64,000 bases of DNA from Paramesorhizobium endophyticum. Its GTDB lineage: Bacteria > Pseudomonadota > Alphaproteobacteria > Rhizobiales > Rhizobiaceae. Numbering within the stretch: position 1 is the stretch's first letter; each line of letters opens with the position of its first letter. The notes below the pieces were generated by a model. It saw only the letters and a program-made list of their open reading frames with translations. It was not told where the DNA came from and ran no database searches. This document shows positions 26,412-34,423 of the stretch, one piece after another. The stretch lies in the NCBI RefSeq assembly GCF_014640615.1, contig NZ_BMHH01000007.1:124001-188000 (forward strand). The letters are read 5' to 3'. The translations under genes and the position numbers were made by a program.

Positions 26412-27339
26412 AGCTTGGAAACTCCAGCCCCATTTCCCGATACCGCTCGGGGTCGTTGCCCCAATTGTCGCGGACCTTGACGAAGAGGAAGAGGTGCACG
26501 GGCTGCTCCAGCATTTCCGCGATCTCCTTGCGCGCGGCCTGGCCGATGGCCTTGACCGTCTCGCCCTTGTGGCCGAGCACGATCTTCTTCTGGCTCTCGC
26601 GCTCGACATAGATCACCTGCTCGATGCGCACCGAGCCGTCCTTGCGTTCTTCCCAGCGCTCCGTTTCAACGGTCGAGGCGTAGGGCAGCTCCTCGTGGAG
26701 ACGCAGATACAGCTTCTCCCGCGTCACTTCCGCGGCGAGCTGGCGCATCGGCATATCGGAAATCTGGTCTTCCGGATAATACCACGGGCCGACCGGCAGC
26801 GCCTTGGCGAGATAGTCGCGCAGATCCTTGCAGCCGGAGCCGGTCAGCGCCGAAATCATGAAGGTGCGCTCGAAGTGGATTTTCTCGTTCGCCTTGGCGG
26901 CGAGATTTAAAAGCGAGGGCGGATCGACCCGGTCCACCTTGTTCAGGACAAGGATTTTGGGCTGGCGTACATCCTTGAGGCTGGCGAGAATGGCTTCCGC
27001 CTCCTCGTTGAGCCTGCCTTGCGCGTCGATGATGACAAGCACAAGGTCGGCGTCGCGCGCGCCGCCCCAGGCGGTCGTCACCATGGCGCGGTCGAGCCGG
27101 CGCTTGGGGCGGAAGATGCCCGGCGTGTCGATGAGCACGATCTGGGTGCGGTCTTGGATCAGGATGCCGCGCACCAGCGCGCGGGTCGTCTGCACCTTGT
27201 GCGTGACGATGGAAACCTTGGTGCCGACGAGCTGGTTGACGAGCGTGGACTTGCCCGCGTTCGGCGCACCAATGAGCGCGACGAAGCCGGAGCGCGTCGG
27301 GCCATCATTATCGCCCTGCGGGATGGATGGTTCGGTCAT
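26410..27339 (-). CDS. era: GTPase Era
   Basis: A 309-residue 16S rRNA-binding GTPase needed for 30S maturation. G1 is GAPNAGKS at 24-31, G3 is DTPG, and G4 is NKVD. The C-terminal KH domain contains VLGHKGETVKAIGQAARKEI. The start at 27339 is chosen over the longer frame because it overlaps the rnc stop by 4 bp (ATGA), the classical rnc-era coupling. The stop codon lies at the edge of a family E repeat. Confidence 0.97.
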   Translation of the reverse strand: MTEPSIPQGDNDGPTRSGFVALIGAPNAGKSTLVNQLVGTKVSIVTHKVQTTRALVRGILIQDRTQIVLIDTPGIFRPKRRLDRAMVTTAWGGARDADLVLVIIDAQGRLNEEAEAILASLKDVRQPKILVLNKVDRVDPPSLLNLAAKANEKIHFERTFMISALTGSGCKDLRDYLAKALPVGPWYYPEDQISDMPMRQLAAEVTREKLYLRLHEELPYASTVETERWEERKDGSVRIEQVIYVERESQKKIVLGHKGETVKAIGQAARKEIAEMLEQPVHLFLFVKVRDNWGNDPERYREMGLEFPS

Positions 27340-28055
27340 TCTATTCCTTCTTCCGCGTCCGGGCGCTGCCATACGCCCTCGCGGTATAATATTTCGGCGG
27401 CAGCGTTCTGCTCCGCGATTCTCTTGGATCGCCCGATCCCGACAGCCGCATCGAAGCCCGTCACGGTCACCTCAACGGTGAACTGGGGATCGTGATCCGG
27501 CCCGACGCGGCTTTTGATGACATAGCGGGGCTGGGCGCCCTTCTGCTGGTGCGCCCATTCCTGCAATTCGGTTTTCGCATCGCGGCGGCCTGCTTCGGTT
27601 TCGCGCGAACGCGGCTCCCAGTAGCGGCGGATGAAGGGACGGACCGCATCGAGCCCGCCTTCCAGATAAATGCCGGCGATCAGCGCCTCGATGACATCGG
27701 CGCGCACATTCATCAGGCGCTTTTCCGTCATCAGCGCTTTGATGTCGGCACCCGTGCGGATCAGCGCATGAAGGCCGATCTCGTCGGCGATGGCGGCGCA
27801 GGTCTCGGCATTGACGAGCGCGTTGAGCCGCACCGACAATTCGCCCTCGGCGGCTTTCGGAAAGGCGGCGAACAGCATTTCCGCCACCACCAGCCCCAGA
27901 ACGCGGTCGCCCAGGAATTCCAGCCGCTCATAATTCGCGCCGGCCTGCTGCCGCGCGCTCGCATGGGTCAATGCCCGCTCGAGCCGCGCGGGGTCGCTGA
28001 ACTTGTGCCCCGTCTTTTCCTCGAGAAATCGCGCAATATCGATCTTGCCCGTCAT
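27336..28055 (-). CDS. rnc: ribonuclease III
   Basis: A 239-residue double-stranded-RNA endonuclease. The catalytic signature LEFLGDRVLGLVVAEM carries the metal-binding acidic residues. A C-terminal dsRNA-binding domain contains GPDHDPQFTVEVTVTGFDAA. It processes rRNA precursors, fitting its coupling with era. The lepB stop is 2 bp upstream of its start. Confidence 0.97.
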   Translation of the reverse strand: MTGKIDIARFLEEKTGHKFSDPARLERALTHASARQQAGANYERLEFLGDRVLGLVVAEMLFAAFPKAAEGELSVRLNALVNAETCAAIADEIGLHALIRTGADIKALMTEKRLMNVRADVIEALIAGIYLEGGLDAVRPFIRRYWEPRSRETEAGRRDAKTELQEWAHQQKGAQPRYVIKSRVGPDHDPQFTVEVTVTGFDAAVGIGRSKRIAEQNAAAEILYREGVWQRPDAEEGIE

Positions 28056-28057
28056 GC

Positions 28058-28843
28058 CTACTCGGTTTCCAGAAGCTTGAGTGGCGGCTCGGAGTTGACC
28101 GAAGTGAGCAGGCGGCTCAGGCGCAGATCCGCCGGCCAGCGCCAGATTTCCAGCGGGCTCGCGCCCCCGGCGATGGAGAAGAAGATGATGTTGGCGCGCC
28201 CGACGAGATTTTCGAACGGCACGTAGCCGACCGTGAAACGGCTATCGAGCGAATTGTCCCGGTTGTCGCCCATCATGAAATAATGACCGGCAGGCACCTC
28301 GAAGACGCGCGTGTCGTCGCCGATGGAGTTGGGCGCGAGTTCGAGCGTGTCGTAGCTGACGCCGTTGGGCAGCGTCTCGCGATAGACCTCGACCGGGCGA
28401 TTCTGCTCGGTGATATCGGGGTTATTGATCTCGCCGATCTTCTCGCGCTTGACCGGCACATCATTGATGTAGAGCACGCCCTGGCGCATCTGGATGCGGT
28501 CGCCCGGCAGGCCGACGACGCGCTTGATGTAATCGACGGAGGGGTCGCTCGGCAGCTTGAAGACGACGATGTCGCCGCGCTTCGGCTCGCTCGACCAGAT
28601 GCGGCCGGAGAACAGGTCCGGCGAGAAGGGCAGCGAGAAATGCGAATAGCCATACGAGAATTTGGAGACGAAGAGATAATCGCCCTCCAGCAGCGTCGGC
28701 CGCATCGAGCCCGATGGGATGCTGAACGGCTGGAACAGGAACGTCCTTATGATCAGCGCGAGGATCAGGGCCTGCACGACGACGCCAAGGGTTTCCCCGA
28801 AGCCGCCGGATTTTTTCGCTTCGCTCTTGTCGGACACGCTCAT
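28058..28843 (-). CDS. lepB: signal peptidase I
   Basis: A 261-residue inner-membrane protease that removes Sec and Tat signal peptides. A membrane anchor (about 18-36) is followed by the nucleophile box IPSGSMRPT with Ser46 and the general-base box VDYIKRVVGLPGD with Lys107. The late motif YFMMGDNRDNSLDSR is intact. It is between acpS and rnc in the same direction, the usual rhizobial order. Confidence 0.97.
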   Translation of the reverse strand: MSVSDKSEAKKSGGFGETLGVVVQALILALIIRTFLFQPFSIPSGSMRPTLLEGDYLFVSKFSYGYSHFSLPFSPDLFSGRIWSSEPKRGDIVVFKLPSDPSVDYIKRVVGLPGDRIQMRQGVLYINDVPVKREKIGEINNPDITEQNRPVEVYRETLPNGVSYDTLELAPNSIGDDTRVFEVPAGHYFMMGDNRDNSLDSRFTVGYVPFENLVGRANIIFFSIAGGASPLEIWRWPADLRLSRLLTSVNSEPPLKLLETE

Positions 28844-28934
28844 CAGTTCTCCGATTGCACTAACCGCGTTTTATTAGCCGTTACAATTGCGTGAAGCAAT
28901 CCAGCCTATGCGAATGCCTGAGGATTGGTAAATG

Positions 28935-29336
28935 TCAGGACGAAGGCAGCGCCTCTATGATCACAAACGCCTGCGCCAGAGGGAAATCATCGGTAATGGT
29001 CAAATGTATGGCAGCTATGTGGCCGGGCGGCAAAATTCGGGCAAGCCGCGCCGCCGCGCCATTCGTCAGTTTCATGGTCGGCTTGCCCGAGGGCAGATTG
29101 ACCACGCCCATGTCGCGCCAGAACACGCCGTCCGACATGCCGGTGCCGAGCGCCTTGGCGCAGGCCTCCTTGGCGGCGAAGCGCTTGGCATAGGAGGCGG
29201 CGCGCTGGGCGCGGGCATCGGATTTCGCCTGCTCGACTTGCGTGAAAATACGGTGGGTGAAGCGCTCGCCATGGCGCTCAAGCGTCTTTTCGACCCGGCG
29301 GATATCGATGAGATCGCTGCCGATGCCGATGATCAT
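28935..29336 (-). CDS. acpS: holo-[acyl-carrier-protein] synthase
   Basis: A 133-residue phosphopantetheinyl transferase that activates ACP using coenzyme A. The metal ligands are in [10 protein letters not shown] (Asp8) and [12 protein letters not shown] (Glu near 57), followed by the conserved HLTITDD-like end. The start overlaps the DUF2062 stop by 4 bp. First of the core acpS-lepB-rnc-era-recO run. Confidence 0.96.
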   Translation of the reverse strand: MIIGIGSDLIDIRRVEKTLERHGERFTHRIFTQVEQAKSDARAQRAASYAKRFAAKEACAKALGTGMSDGVFWRDMGVVNLPSGKPTMKLTNGAAARLARILPPGHIAAIHLTITDDFPLAQAFVIIEALPSS

Positions 29337-29887
29337 GCCGCGCAGGCCCTCGCCCTCAGCCGCTCCAGCCGCTTGCGGCGGAAAGCGGCGGTGGCCCAGC
29401 GCGCGGCCACATAGACCACCAGCGCGAAGGCAAGCCCGAGCACCGTCGAGCCGAACAGCATCGGCTTCAGGACCGGCCCCCATATGTCGGCCAGGTTGAA
29501 ATGCTGGAGGAACCGGCCGAGATGATCCGGCATTCCCGCCGACGACAGATCGCCTGTCAGGAGAAACCGGCCGAACTCGAAGGTCGCGCCCCATATGACG
29601 GGGATGGTCAGCGGATTGGCAACCGTCGTGCCAAGCGCCGCCGCCGCCACATTGCCCGCGCAAGCCCAAGCGAGGATGACGGCGATGATGATGTGGAAGC
29701 CGAAAAACGGCGTAAAAGCCGAAAACACGCCCACCGCCAGCCCCGCCGCGACGGCATGGGGCGAAGCGGTGATCCGCATCAGGCGCTTGCCCATATAGCG
29801 GAACGAACGGGAAAACGACCGGCGCGGCCAAAGCCAGGTGCGCAGCCGTTCCCTGAAACCTGCTGGTTTGCGGCGTTGAAAAAGCAT
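29333..29887 (-). CDS. DUF2062 membrane protein
   Basis: 184 residues from the ATG at 29887 (homologue-like [23 protein letters not shown] region upstream, so a weak site). Several hydrophobic segments (about 50-75, 85-105 and 140-165) contain [20 protein letters not shown] and [10 protein letters not shown], typical of DUF2062. The family is an inner-membrane protein of unknown role, often beside acpS/lepB in Hyphomicrobiales. Translationally coupled to acpS. Confidence 0.9.
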   Translation of the reverse strand: MLFQRRKPAGFRERLRTWLWPRRSFSRSFRYMGKRLMRITASPHAVAAGLAVGVFSAFTPFFGFHIIIAVILAWACAGNVAAAALGTTVANPLTIPVIWGATFEFGRFLLTGDLSSAGMPDHLGRFLQHFNLADIWGPVLKPMLFGSTVLGLAFALVVYVAARWATAAFRRKRLERLRARACAA

Positions 29888-30011
29888 GAGAGGTTCATAA
29901 CTGGCGGCAGGGCAATAAGCAAGGCAGCGGCATATAGTCATCCAAATGAACACGCGTCATGTCGTAAGGGGTTTATTGACATGATGTCAGGAAGTGCCTT
30001 ACAATCTGGCA

Positions 30012-30296
30012 ATGATCGAAAGCTTTCGAAGCAAGGCCCTGAAAAGGTACTGGACGAAGGGTGATGACGCCGGGCTTAGGCCAGAATGGCGAAACAAGAT
30101 TCGTATTGTGCTATCACGCCTCGACGCAGTTCATGATCCTGCGGAGATGAATGCTCCAGGCTTTGGCTTCCATGCCTTGAAAGGGGACCAAGCTGGGCGT
30201 TTTGCCATTTGGGTCTCTCGTAACTGGCGTATCACTTTCGCATGGGAAGGCGGTAACGCCACGGATGTTGATTTGGAGGATTATCATGGCAGCTGA
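30012..30296 (+). CDS. higB: HigB-type toxin (RelE superfamily mRNA interferase)
   Basis: 94 residues: MIESFRSKALKRYWTKGD at the start and FAIWVSRNWRITFAWEGGNA near the end, the standard HigB/plasmid-killer pattern. Such toxins cleave mRNA on the ribosome. The toxin gene precedes the antitoxin gene, as is usual for HigBA, and overlaps it by 11 bp. The start at 30012 is internal to a slightly longer frame and fits homologues. It lies between core genes and an AraC regulator. Confidence 0.93.
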   Translation: MIESFRSKALKRYWTKGDDAGLRPEWRNKIRIVLSRLDAVHDPAEMNAPGFGFHALKGDQAGRFAIWVSRNWRITFAWEGGNATDVDLEDYHGS

Positions 30297-30594
30297 CACG
30301 TTACGTCATTCGTCCATTGAGCCCACGCATCCCGGTGAAATGCTGGGAGAGATCATGATTCCGGCCACCGGCAAGAGCAAGGCGGAGATTGCGCGCCTGC
30401 TCGGTATTTCGCGCCAAACGCTCTACGATATTATTCAGCGGAAGCAGCCCGTGACGCCTGCGATTGCCGTGCGGCTTGGCAAGCTCTTCGGTGATGGTCC
30501 CGGCGTCTGGATCAGGATGCAGGCCGCCTATGACACATGGCACGCCGAACGCGAGATCGATGTCAGCGGCATAAAGACTCTGGAAGTGGCATAG
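30286..30594 (+). CDS. higA: HigA-type antitoxin (XRE HTH)
   Basis: 102 residues. HigA opening (PTHPGEMLGEIMI) and an XRE helix-turn-helix (KSKAEIARLLGISRQTLYDI). It binds and neutralises HigB and normally represses the operon promoter, which would lie in the about 60 bp before higB. The C-terminus (MQAAYDTWHAEREI) is also standard. Stops 6 bp before the end of the convergent AraC gene. Confidence 0.94.
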   Translation: MAADTLRHSSIEPTHPGEMLGEIMIPATGKSKAEIARLLGISRQTLYDIIQRKQPVTPAIAVRLGKLFGDGPGVWIRMQAAYDTWHAEREIDVSGIKTLEVA

Positions 30595-30600
30595 CTCATT

Positions 30601-31434
30601 CTACACCCGCCCTCCCCGGCTTCCGTAAAACTTCGGCGAGACGCCCAGCATTCGCTTGAACATGGTGGTGAAGGCGGGGACGCTGTCGTAGCCGAGGTCG
30701 AGGGCCACACTCGTCACCGGCTCGCCGTCGGCAAGGCGCGGCAGGGCGGCGAAGAGGCAGGCTTGCTGCCGCCAGAGCGAGAAGCTCAAGCCCGTTTCGC
30801 GCTGGAACATGCGGGTGAAGGATCGGCGACTCATGGCAAGCCTTGCCGCCCATTCATCGATGGTGGCGTGGGGCGATGGCTTTTCGACGAAGCGGCGGCA
30901 GAGCGCAGCAAGCCGGGAATCCGCCGGGATTGGCAGGCCCAGCGGGCGCTCGGGAAGCGTATGCAGATCGCGCAGGATCAACTCGATCACCAGCGCGTCG
31001 CGGCTGCCGGGCTCGGGTATGCTGTCGGAGGAGGTGGCGTCATCGATGAGGCTGCGCATCAGGTCGGTGAGGCCCACCACATGGAGGTGATCCGGCACAC
31101 CGGCCACCGCATCGACGGAGACGTAGATGGAGCGCATAAGCACCTCGCCCAATATCTCCACCGAATGCTCCACGCCCGCCGGTATCCAGATCGCATGGTC
31201 GCCCGGCACCATCCAGCGCCCGGACGCCGTCGTCACCAGAACCACCCCATGGGAGGCGCAGAGAAGCTGCGCGCGGCTATGCTTGTGAAACGGGACGAAA
31301 TAGCCATCGGGATATCTGGTCGGCAGGGCGACCAGCGGTCCCTGCATTCCCTCCAGCATGGCGATGCGCTGCTCATGCAGCTTTTGCAGCTCTTTCTTGT
31401 CGAGCGAAAAGAAGTCCGGGGATGACGTTTTCAT
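30601..31434 (-). CDS. AraC-family regulator divergent from fsr
   Basis: 277 residues from the ATG at 31434. A cupin-type sensor (about 20-110, with PFHKHSRAQLL and WIPAGVEHSV metal/ligand motifs) precedes two HTH motifs (TIDEWAARLAMSRRSFTRMF and VTSVALDLGYDSVPAFTTMF). Divergent from the fsr-type transporter with 135 bp between; this pairing is common, and the regulator probably controls fsr. Confidence 0.93.
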   Translation of the reverse strand: MKTSSPDFFSLDKKELQKLHEQRIAMLEGMQGPLVALPTRYPDGYFVPFHKHSRAQLLCASHGVVLVTTASGRWMVPGDHAIWIPAGVEHSVEILGEVLMRSIYVSVDAVAGVPDHLHVVGLTDLMRSLIDDATSSDSIPEPGSRDALVIELILRDLHTLPERPLGLPIPADSRLAALCRRFVEKPSPHATIDEWAARLAMSRRSFTRMFQRETGLSFSLWRQQACLFAALPRLADGEPVTSVALDLGYDSVPAFTTMFKRMLGVSPKFYGSRGGRV

Positions 31435-31569
31435 CGGTTTTGGCCCAGTCTCGAAAGAAATGGACCAAAGCACGAAAGCAGGTTGCAGGCAATTTCTATA
31501 AACCCGGCAATCGCAAAATTACCGTGCATGGCTTTCGGATGCCATGCCGCTTCATTTCCGGAGTCCATC

Positions 31570-32778
31570 GTGACCGATACCACCGCCGCTGCCAATCGGC
31601 CCATAAGTACCGCCGTCGAGACGACGACGCTCAGCATCATCCTCTCGGTCAGCTTCTGTCATCTGCTCAACGACATGATGCAATCGCTGCTGCCTGCCAT
31701 TTATCCGATGCTGAAGGACAATTATCACCTCGATTTCTGGCATATCGGGCTCCTTACCTTCACCTTTCAGATAACGGCCTCGATCCTGCAGCCGATCATC
31801 GGCATGTATACGGACAAACGGCCGATGCCCTATTCCTTGCCAGTGGCCATGGGCTTCACCTTCTGCGGGCTGATCGTGCTGGCCTTCGCACACCACTATT
31901 CGCTTCTGCTGGCCGGTGCGGCGTGCGTCGGCGTCGGTTCATCGATCTTCCATCCGGAATCCTCGCGCGTGGCGCGGCTGGCTTCCGGCGGACGGCATGG
32001 GATGGCGCAATCGCTGTTTCAGGTCGGCGGCAATTTCGGTTCCGCCATGGGCCCGCTGCTGGCGGCGTTCATCGTGCTGGAGCGCGGCCAGGGCAGCATT
32101 GCCTGGTTCTCGATCGCGGCGCTCATCGGCATGTTCGTGCTGTGGCGAGTCGGCAATTGGTATGCTCGCTACCGCACGGCCAACGCCAGCCGCGCCACCC
32201 CGGCGCGGGCGCTGCCCTTGCCGCGCGGCAAGATCGTGGTTTCGCTCGGCGTGCTGGTGCTGCTCGTCCTTACGAAATATACCTATATGGCAAGCCTGAC
32301 GAGCTATTACACCTTCTACACGATCAACAAGTTCGGCGTCTCGGTCGAAACTTCGCAGTTGCTGCTGTTCCTGTTCCTTGGCGCGGTCGCGCTCGGGACG
32401 ATCCTGGGCGGCCCAATCGGCGACAAGATCGGCTCGCGCGCCGTCATCTGGTTCTCGATCCTCGGCGTCCTGCCCTTCACGCTGGCGCTTCCTTACGCCA
32501 ACCTGCCGGTGACGGCGGTGCTGACTGTCATCATCGGCTTCATCCTCGCCTCGGCGTTTCCGGCCATCGTCGTCTTCGCCCAGGAGCTCGTACCGGGCCG
32601 GGTGGGCATGATCGCCGGGCTGTTCTTCGGCTTCGCCTTCGGCATGGCCGGCATCGCCGCAGCCGTGCTCGGCATCGTCGCTGACGCGAAGGGCATATCG
32701 TTCGTCTACACGATCTGCTCCTACCTGCCGCTGCTCGGGCTGCTGACGGTGTTCCTGCCGAAGATGAAAAGAGAGTGA
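31570..32778 (+). CDS. fsr: MFS efflux protein, Fsr (fosmidomycin resistance) family
   Basis: 402 residues from the GTG at 31570, a start that fits homologues; an ATG at 31528 or 31483 would add an N-terminal extension. It has 12 membrane helices and follows Fsr closely: FCHLLNDMMQSLLPAIYPML, SSIFHPESSRVARLASGGRH, FQVGGNFGSAMGPLLAAF and PGRVGMIAGLFFGFAFGMAG. Fsr exports fosmidomycin-type compounds in E. coli; the substrate here is inferred. The stop codon lies inside a family E repeat. Confidence 0.93.
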   Translation: MTDTTAAANRPISTAVETTTLSIILSVSFCHLLNDMMQSLLPAIYPMLKDNYHLDFWHIGLLTFTFQITASILQPIIGMYTDKRPMPYSLPVAMGFTFCGLIVLAFAHHYSLLLAGAACVGVGSSIFHPESSRVARLASGGRHGMAQSLFQVGGNFGSAMGPLLAAFIVLERGQGSIAWFSIAALIGMFVLWRVGNWYARYRTANASRATPARALPLPRGKIVVSLGVLVLLVLTKYTYMASLTSYYTFYTINKFGVSVETSQLLLFLFLGAVALGTILGGPIGDKIGSRAVIWFSILGVLPFTLALPYANLPVTAVLTVIIGFILASAFPAIVVFAQELVPGRVGMIAGLFFGFAFGMAGIAAAVLGIVADAKGISFVYTICSYLPLLGLLTVFLPKMKRE

Positions 32779-32878
32779 GTAGTGAGTAGTGAGTAGTGAG
32801 TAGTGAGATAGATAATGGACTCCGCCCGAGCTCACTACCTCACTATCTCACTATTCCCTACCTCACTATCTCACTCCC
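32772..32878. repeat. family E repeat, copy 2
   Basis: Tandem GAGTAGT units (five in a row, ending GAGATAG) face a long CTCACTAC/CTCACTATCTCAC run. The hairpin fills the gap between the convergent fsr and hemN genes exactly; the fsr stop codon TGA is part of the first unit. A bidirectional terminator role is plausible. Confidence 0.85.
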
Positions 32879-34228
32879 TTAAACTGCCGCGCTGAACGAA
32901 TGCGCATGGTCCTCGCGGAAGGCGTCGAACACCGCCGCCGCGAGGCGAACGAAGGGTCTTCCGCGCTCGGTCATGGTGACCCTGTTGCCCTCCAGGCGGA
33001 GGATTCCCTCGACGGCAAGGCGCTGCAACGCCATTTTCTCGCCGGACAGGTCCAGAGAGGGCGCGGCGCTTGCGAGATCGACGGCGAAATCGCACATCAG
33101 CCGTTCGATGATGCCGGAGCGGATATGGTCTTCTTCGGTGAAGACATGGCCGCGCGCCGTGGCGAGCCTGCCCTCCGCGATGGCCCTGCCATATTGCCCG
33201 ATATCGGCCTTCGTCTGGGCAAATCCCTCGCGGAAGCGCGAGATGGAGGATGGGCCGAAGCCGATCAGCGTCTCGCAATTATCGTCAGTATAGCCCTGGA
33301 AATTGCGGTGGAGACGCCCCTCGCCCGCCGCGATGGCAAGCGCATCGCCGGGCTTGGCGAAATGGTCGATGCCGATCGTCGCGTAGCCCTGCGCCGCGAA
33401 GCTCGCCGCTACCGCCCTCGCCTGCTCGAAGCGCTCGACGCTGCCCGGCAATGCCCGCTCGTCGATCAAGCGTTGGTTGGCGCGGCGCTGCGGCAGGTGG
33501 GCATAGCCGTAACAGGCAACCCGGTCTGGCGACAGGCTCGCCACCGCCTCGCAGGTCGCGCGCAATGACGTCACGGTCTGGTATGGCAGGCCATAGATGA
33601 GGTCGAAGTTGAGGTTTTCGATGCCCGCGTCGCGCAGGCTCGTCACCGCCCTGGCGATGGTCTCGAAAGGCTGGATGCGGCCGATGGCGCGCTGCACCGT
33701 GGCGTCCACATCCTGCACGCCGAGGCTCGCGCGGTTGATGCCCAGCGCAGCCAACTCTTTCGCCATGTCAGGCGTCACATAGCGCGGGTCGAGCTCGATG
33801 GCGTGCTCCATCGATGGCGAGAAATGGAAATAGCGCTCCAGCGTCTCGACGATATGGCGAAGCCCGTCCGCGCCCAGAATGGTGGGCGTGCCGCCGCCCC
33901 AATGCAGCCGCGTCACGCTCGGCCGCGCGCGCATCAGGCCGCCCACGAGGCTTATCTCGTCGATGATCGTCTCTTCCGAGGTACGGATGATATCGTTGCG
34001 GATCGCGGATTTGGTGAAGCAGCCACAGTAGTAGCAGATCTGGCGGCAATAGGGGACGTGGATATAGAGCGACACCGCATCACCCGCCCGCACATCGGCC
34101 AGCCAGCTTGCGTGCTGCTCCGGCGTTACCGGCGAAAAATCGGCGGCGGTGGGGTAAGAGGTGTAACGCGGCACGGCCAGCGCCGCGTATCGCTTGATGT
34201 AGGTGTTATCGATCGCGGTGACTGACAT
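32879..34228 (-). CDS. hemN: oxygen-independent coproporphyrinogen III dehydrogenase
   Basis: A 449-residue radical-SAM enzyme that makes protoporphyrinogen IX without O2. The cluster motif is Cys61-x3-Cys65-x2-Cys68 in CRQICYYCGC. The GGGTP SAM-binding motif, the HAIELDPRYV region and IGIDHFAKPGDALAIA typical of HemN follow. An FNR-type box 59 bp upstream suggests induction at low oxygen. Convergent with fsr. Confidence 0.96.
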   Translation of the reverse strand: MSVTAIDNTYIKRYAALAVPRYTSYPTAADFSPVTPEQHASWLADVRAGDAVSLYIHVPYCRQICYYCGCFTKSAIRNDIIRTSEETIIDEISLVGGLMRARPSVTRLHWGGGTPTILGADGLRHIVETLERYFHFSPSMEHAIELDPRYVTPDMAKELAALGINRASLGVQDVDATVQRAIGRIQPFETIARAVTSLRDAGIENLNFDLIYGLPYQTVTSLRATCEAVASLSPDRVACYGYAHLPQRRANQRLIDERALPGSVERFEQARAVAASFAAQGYATIGIDHFAKPGDALAIAAGEGRLHRNFQGYTDDNCETLIGFGPSSISRFREGFAQTKADIGQYGRAIAEGRLATARGHVFTEEDHIRSGIIERLMCDFAVDLASAAPSLDLSGEKMALQRLAVEGILRLEGNRVTMTERGRPFVRLAAAVFDAFREDHAHSFSAAV

Positions 34229-34286
34229 TCGCCCCGTCCGCTTCCATTTGCGATTATTTGTTTACGATCATCGGATGGTAGCAGCT

Positions 34287-34300
34287 TTGATGGGGATCAA
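34287..34300. promoter_or_regulatory. FNR/FixK-type box upstream of hemN
   Basis: TTGAT-GGGG-ATCAA matches the consensus TTGAT-N4-ATCAA perfectly and lies 59 bp upstream of the hemN start. Known hemN genes in this order are activated by FnrN/FixK; the activator gene is not in the window. Confidence 0.85.
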
Positions 34301-34423
34301 ATGGCTTGAGACAAGCTCGGCGAACGAGCACATCCATGGCGCCGCGCGAAACAGAACCGTTGCGCCTCCGTCCGTGGCCTCGGGTCAGACATCTGAACCC
34401 GGACTGACGAACCGAAGCCGGTT

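Noticed and set aside
28866-28934. Gene between lepB and acpS
   Set aside because: The spacing is under 100 bp and contains no frame with a start and ribosome site.
32772-32878. Short tandem repeat that could be mistaken for a CRISPR array
   Set aside because: The GAGTAGT units are contiguous, without spacers, and form a hairpin with the opposite arm; no cas genes are present.
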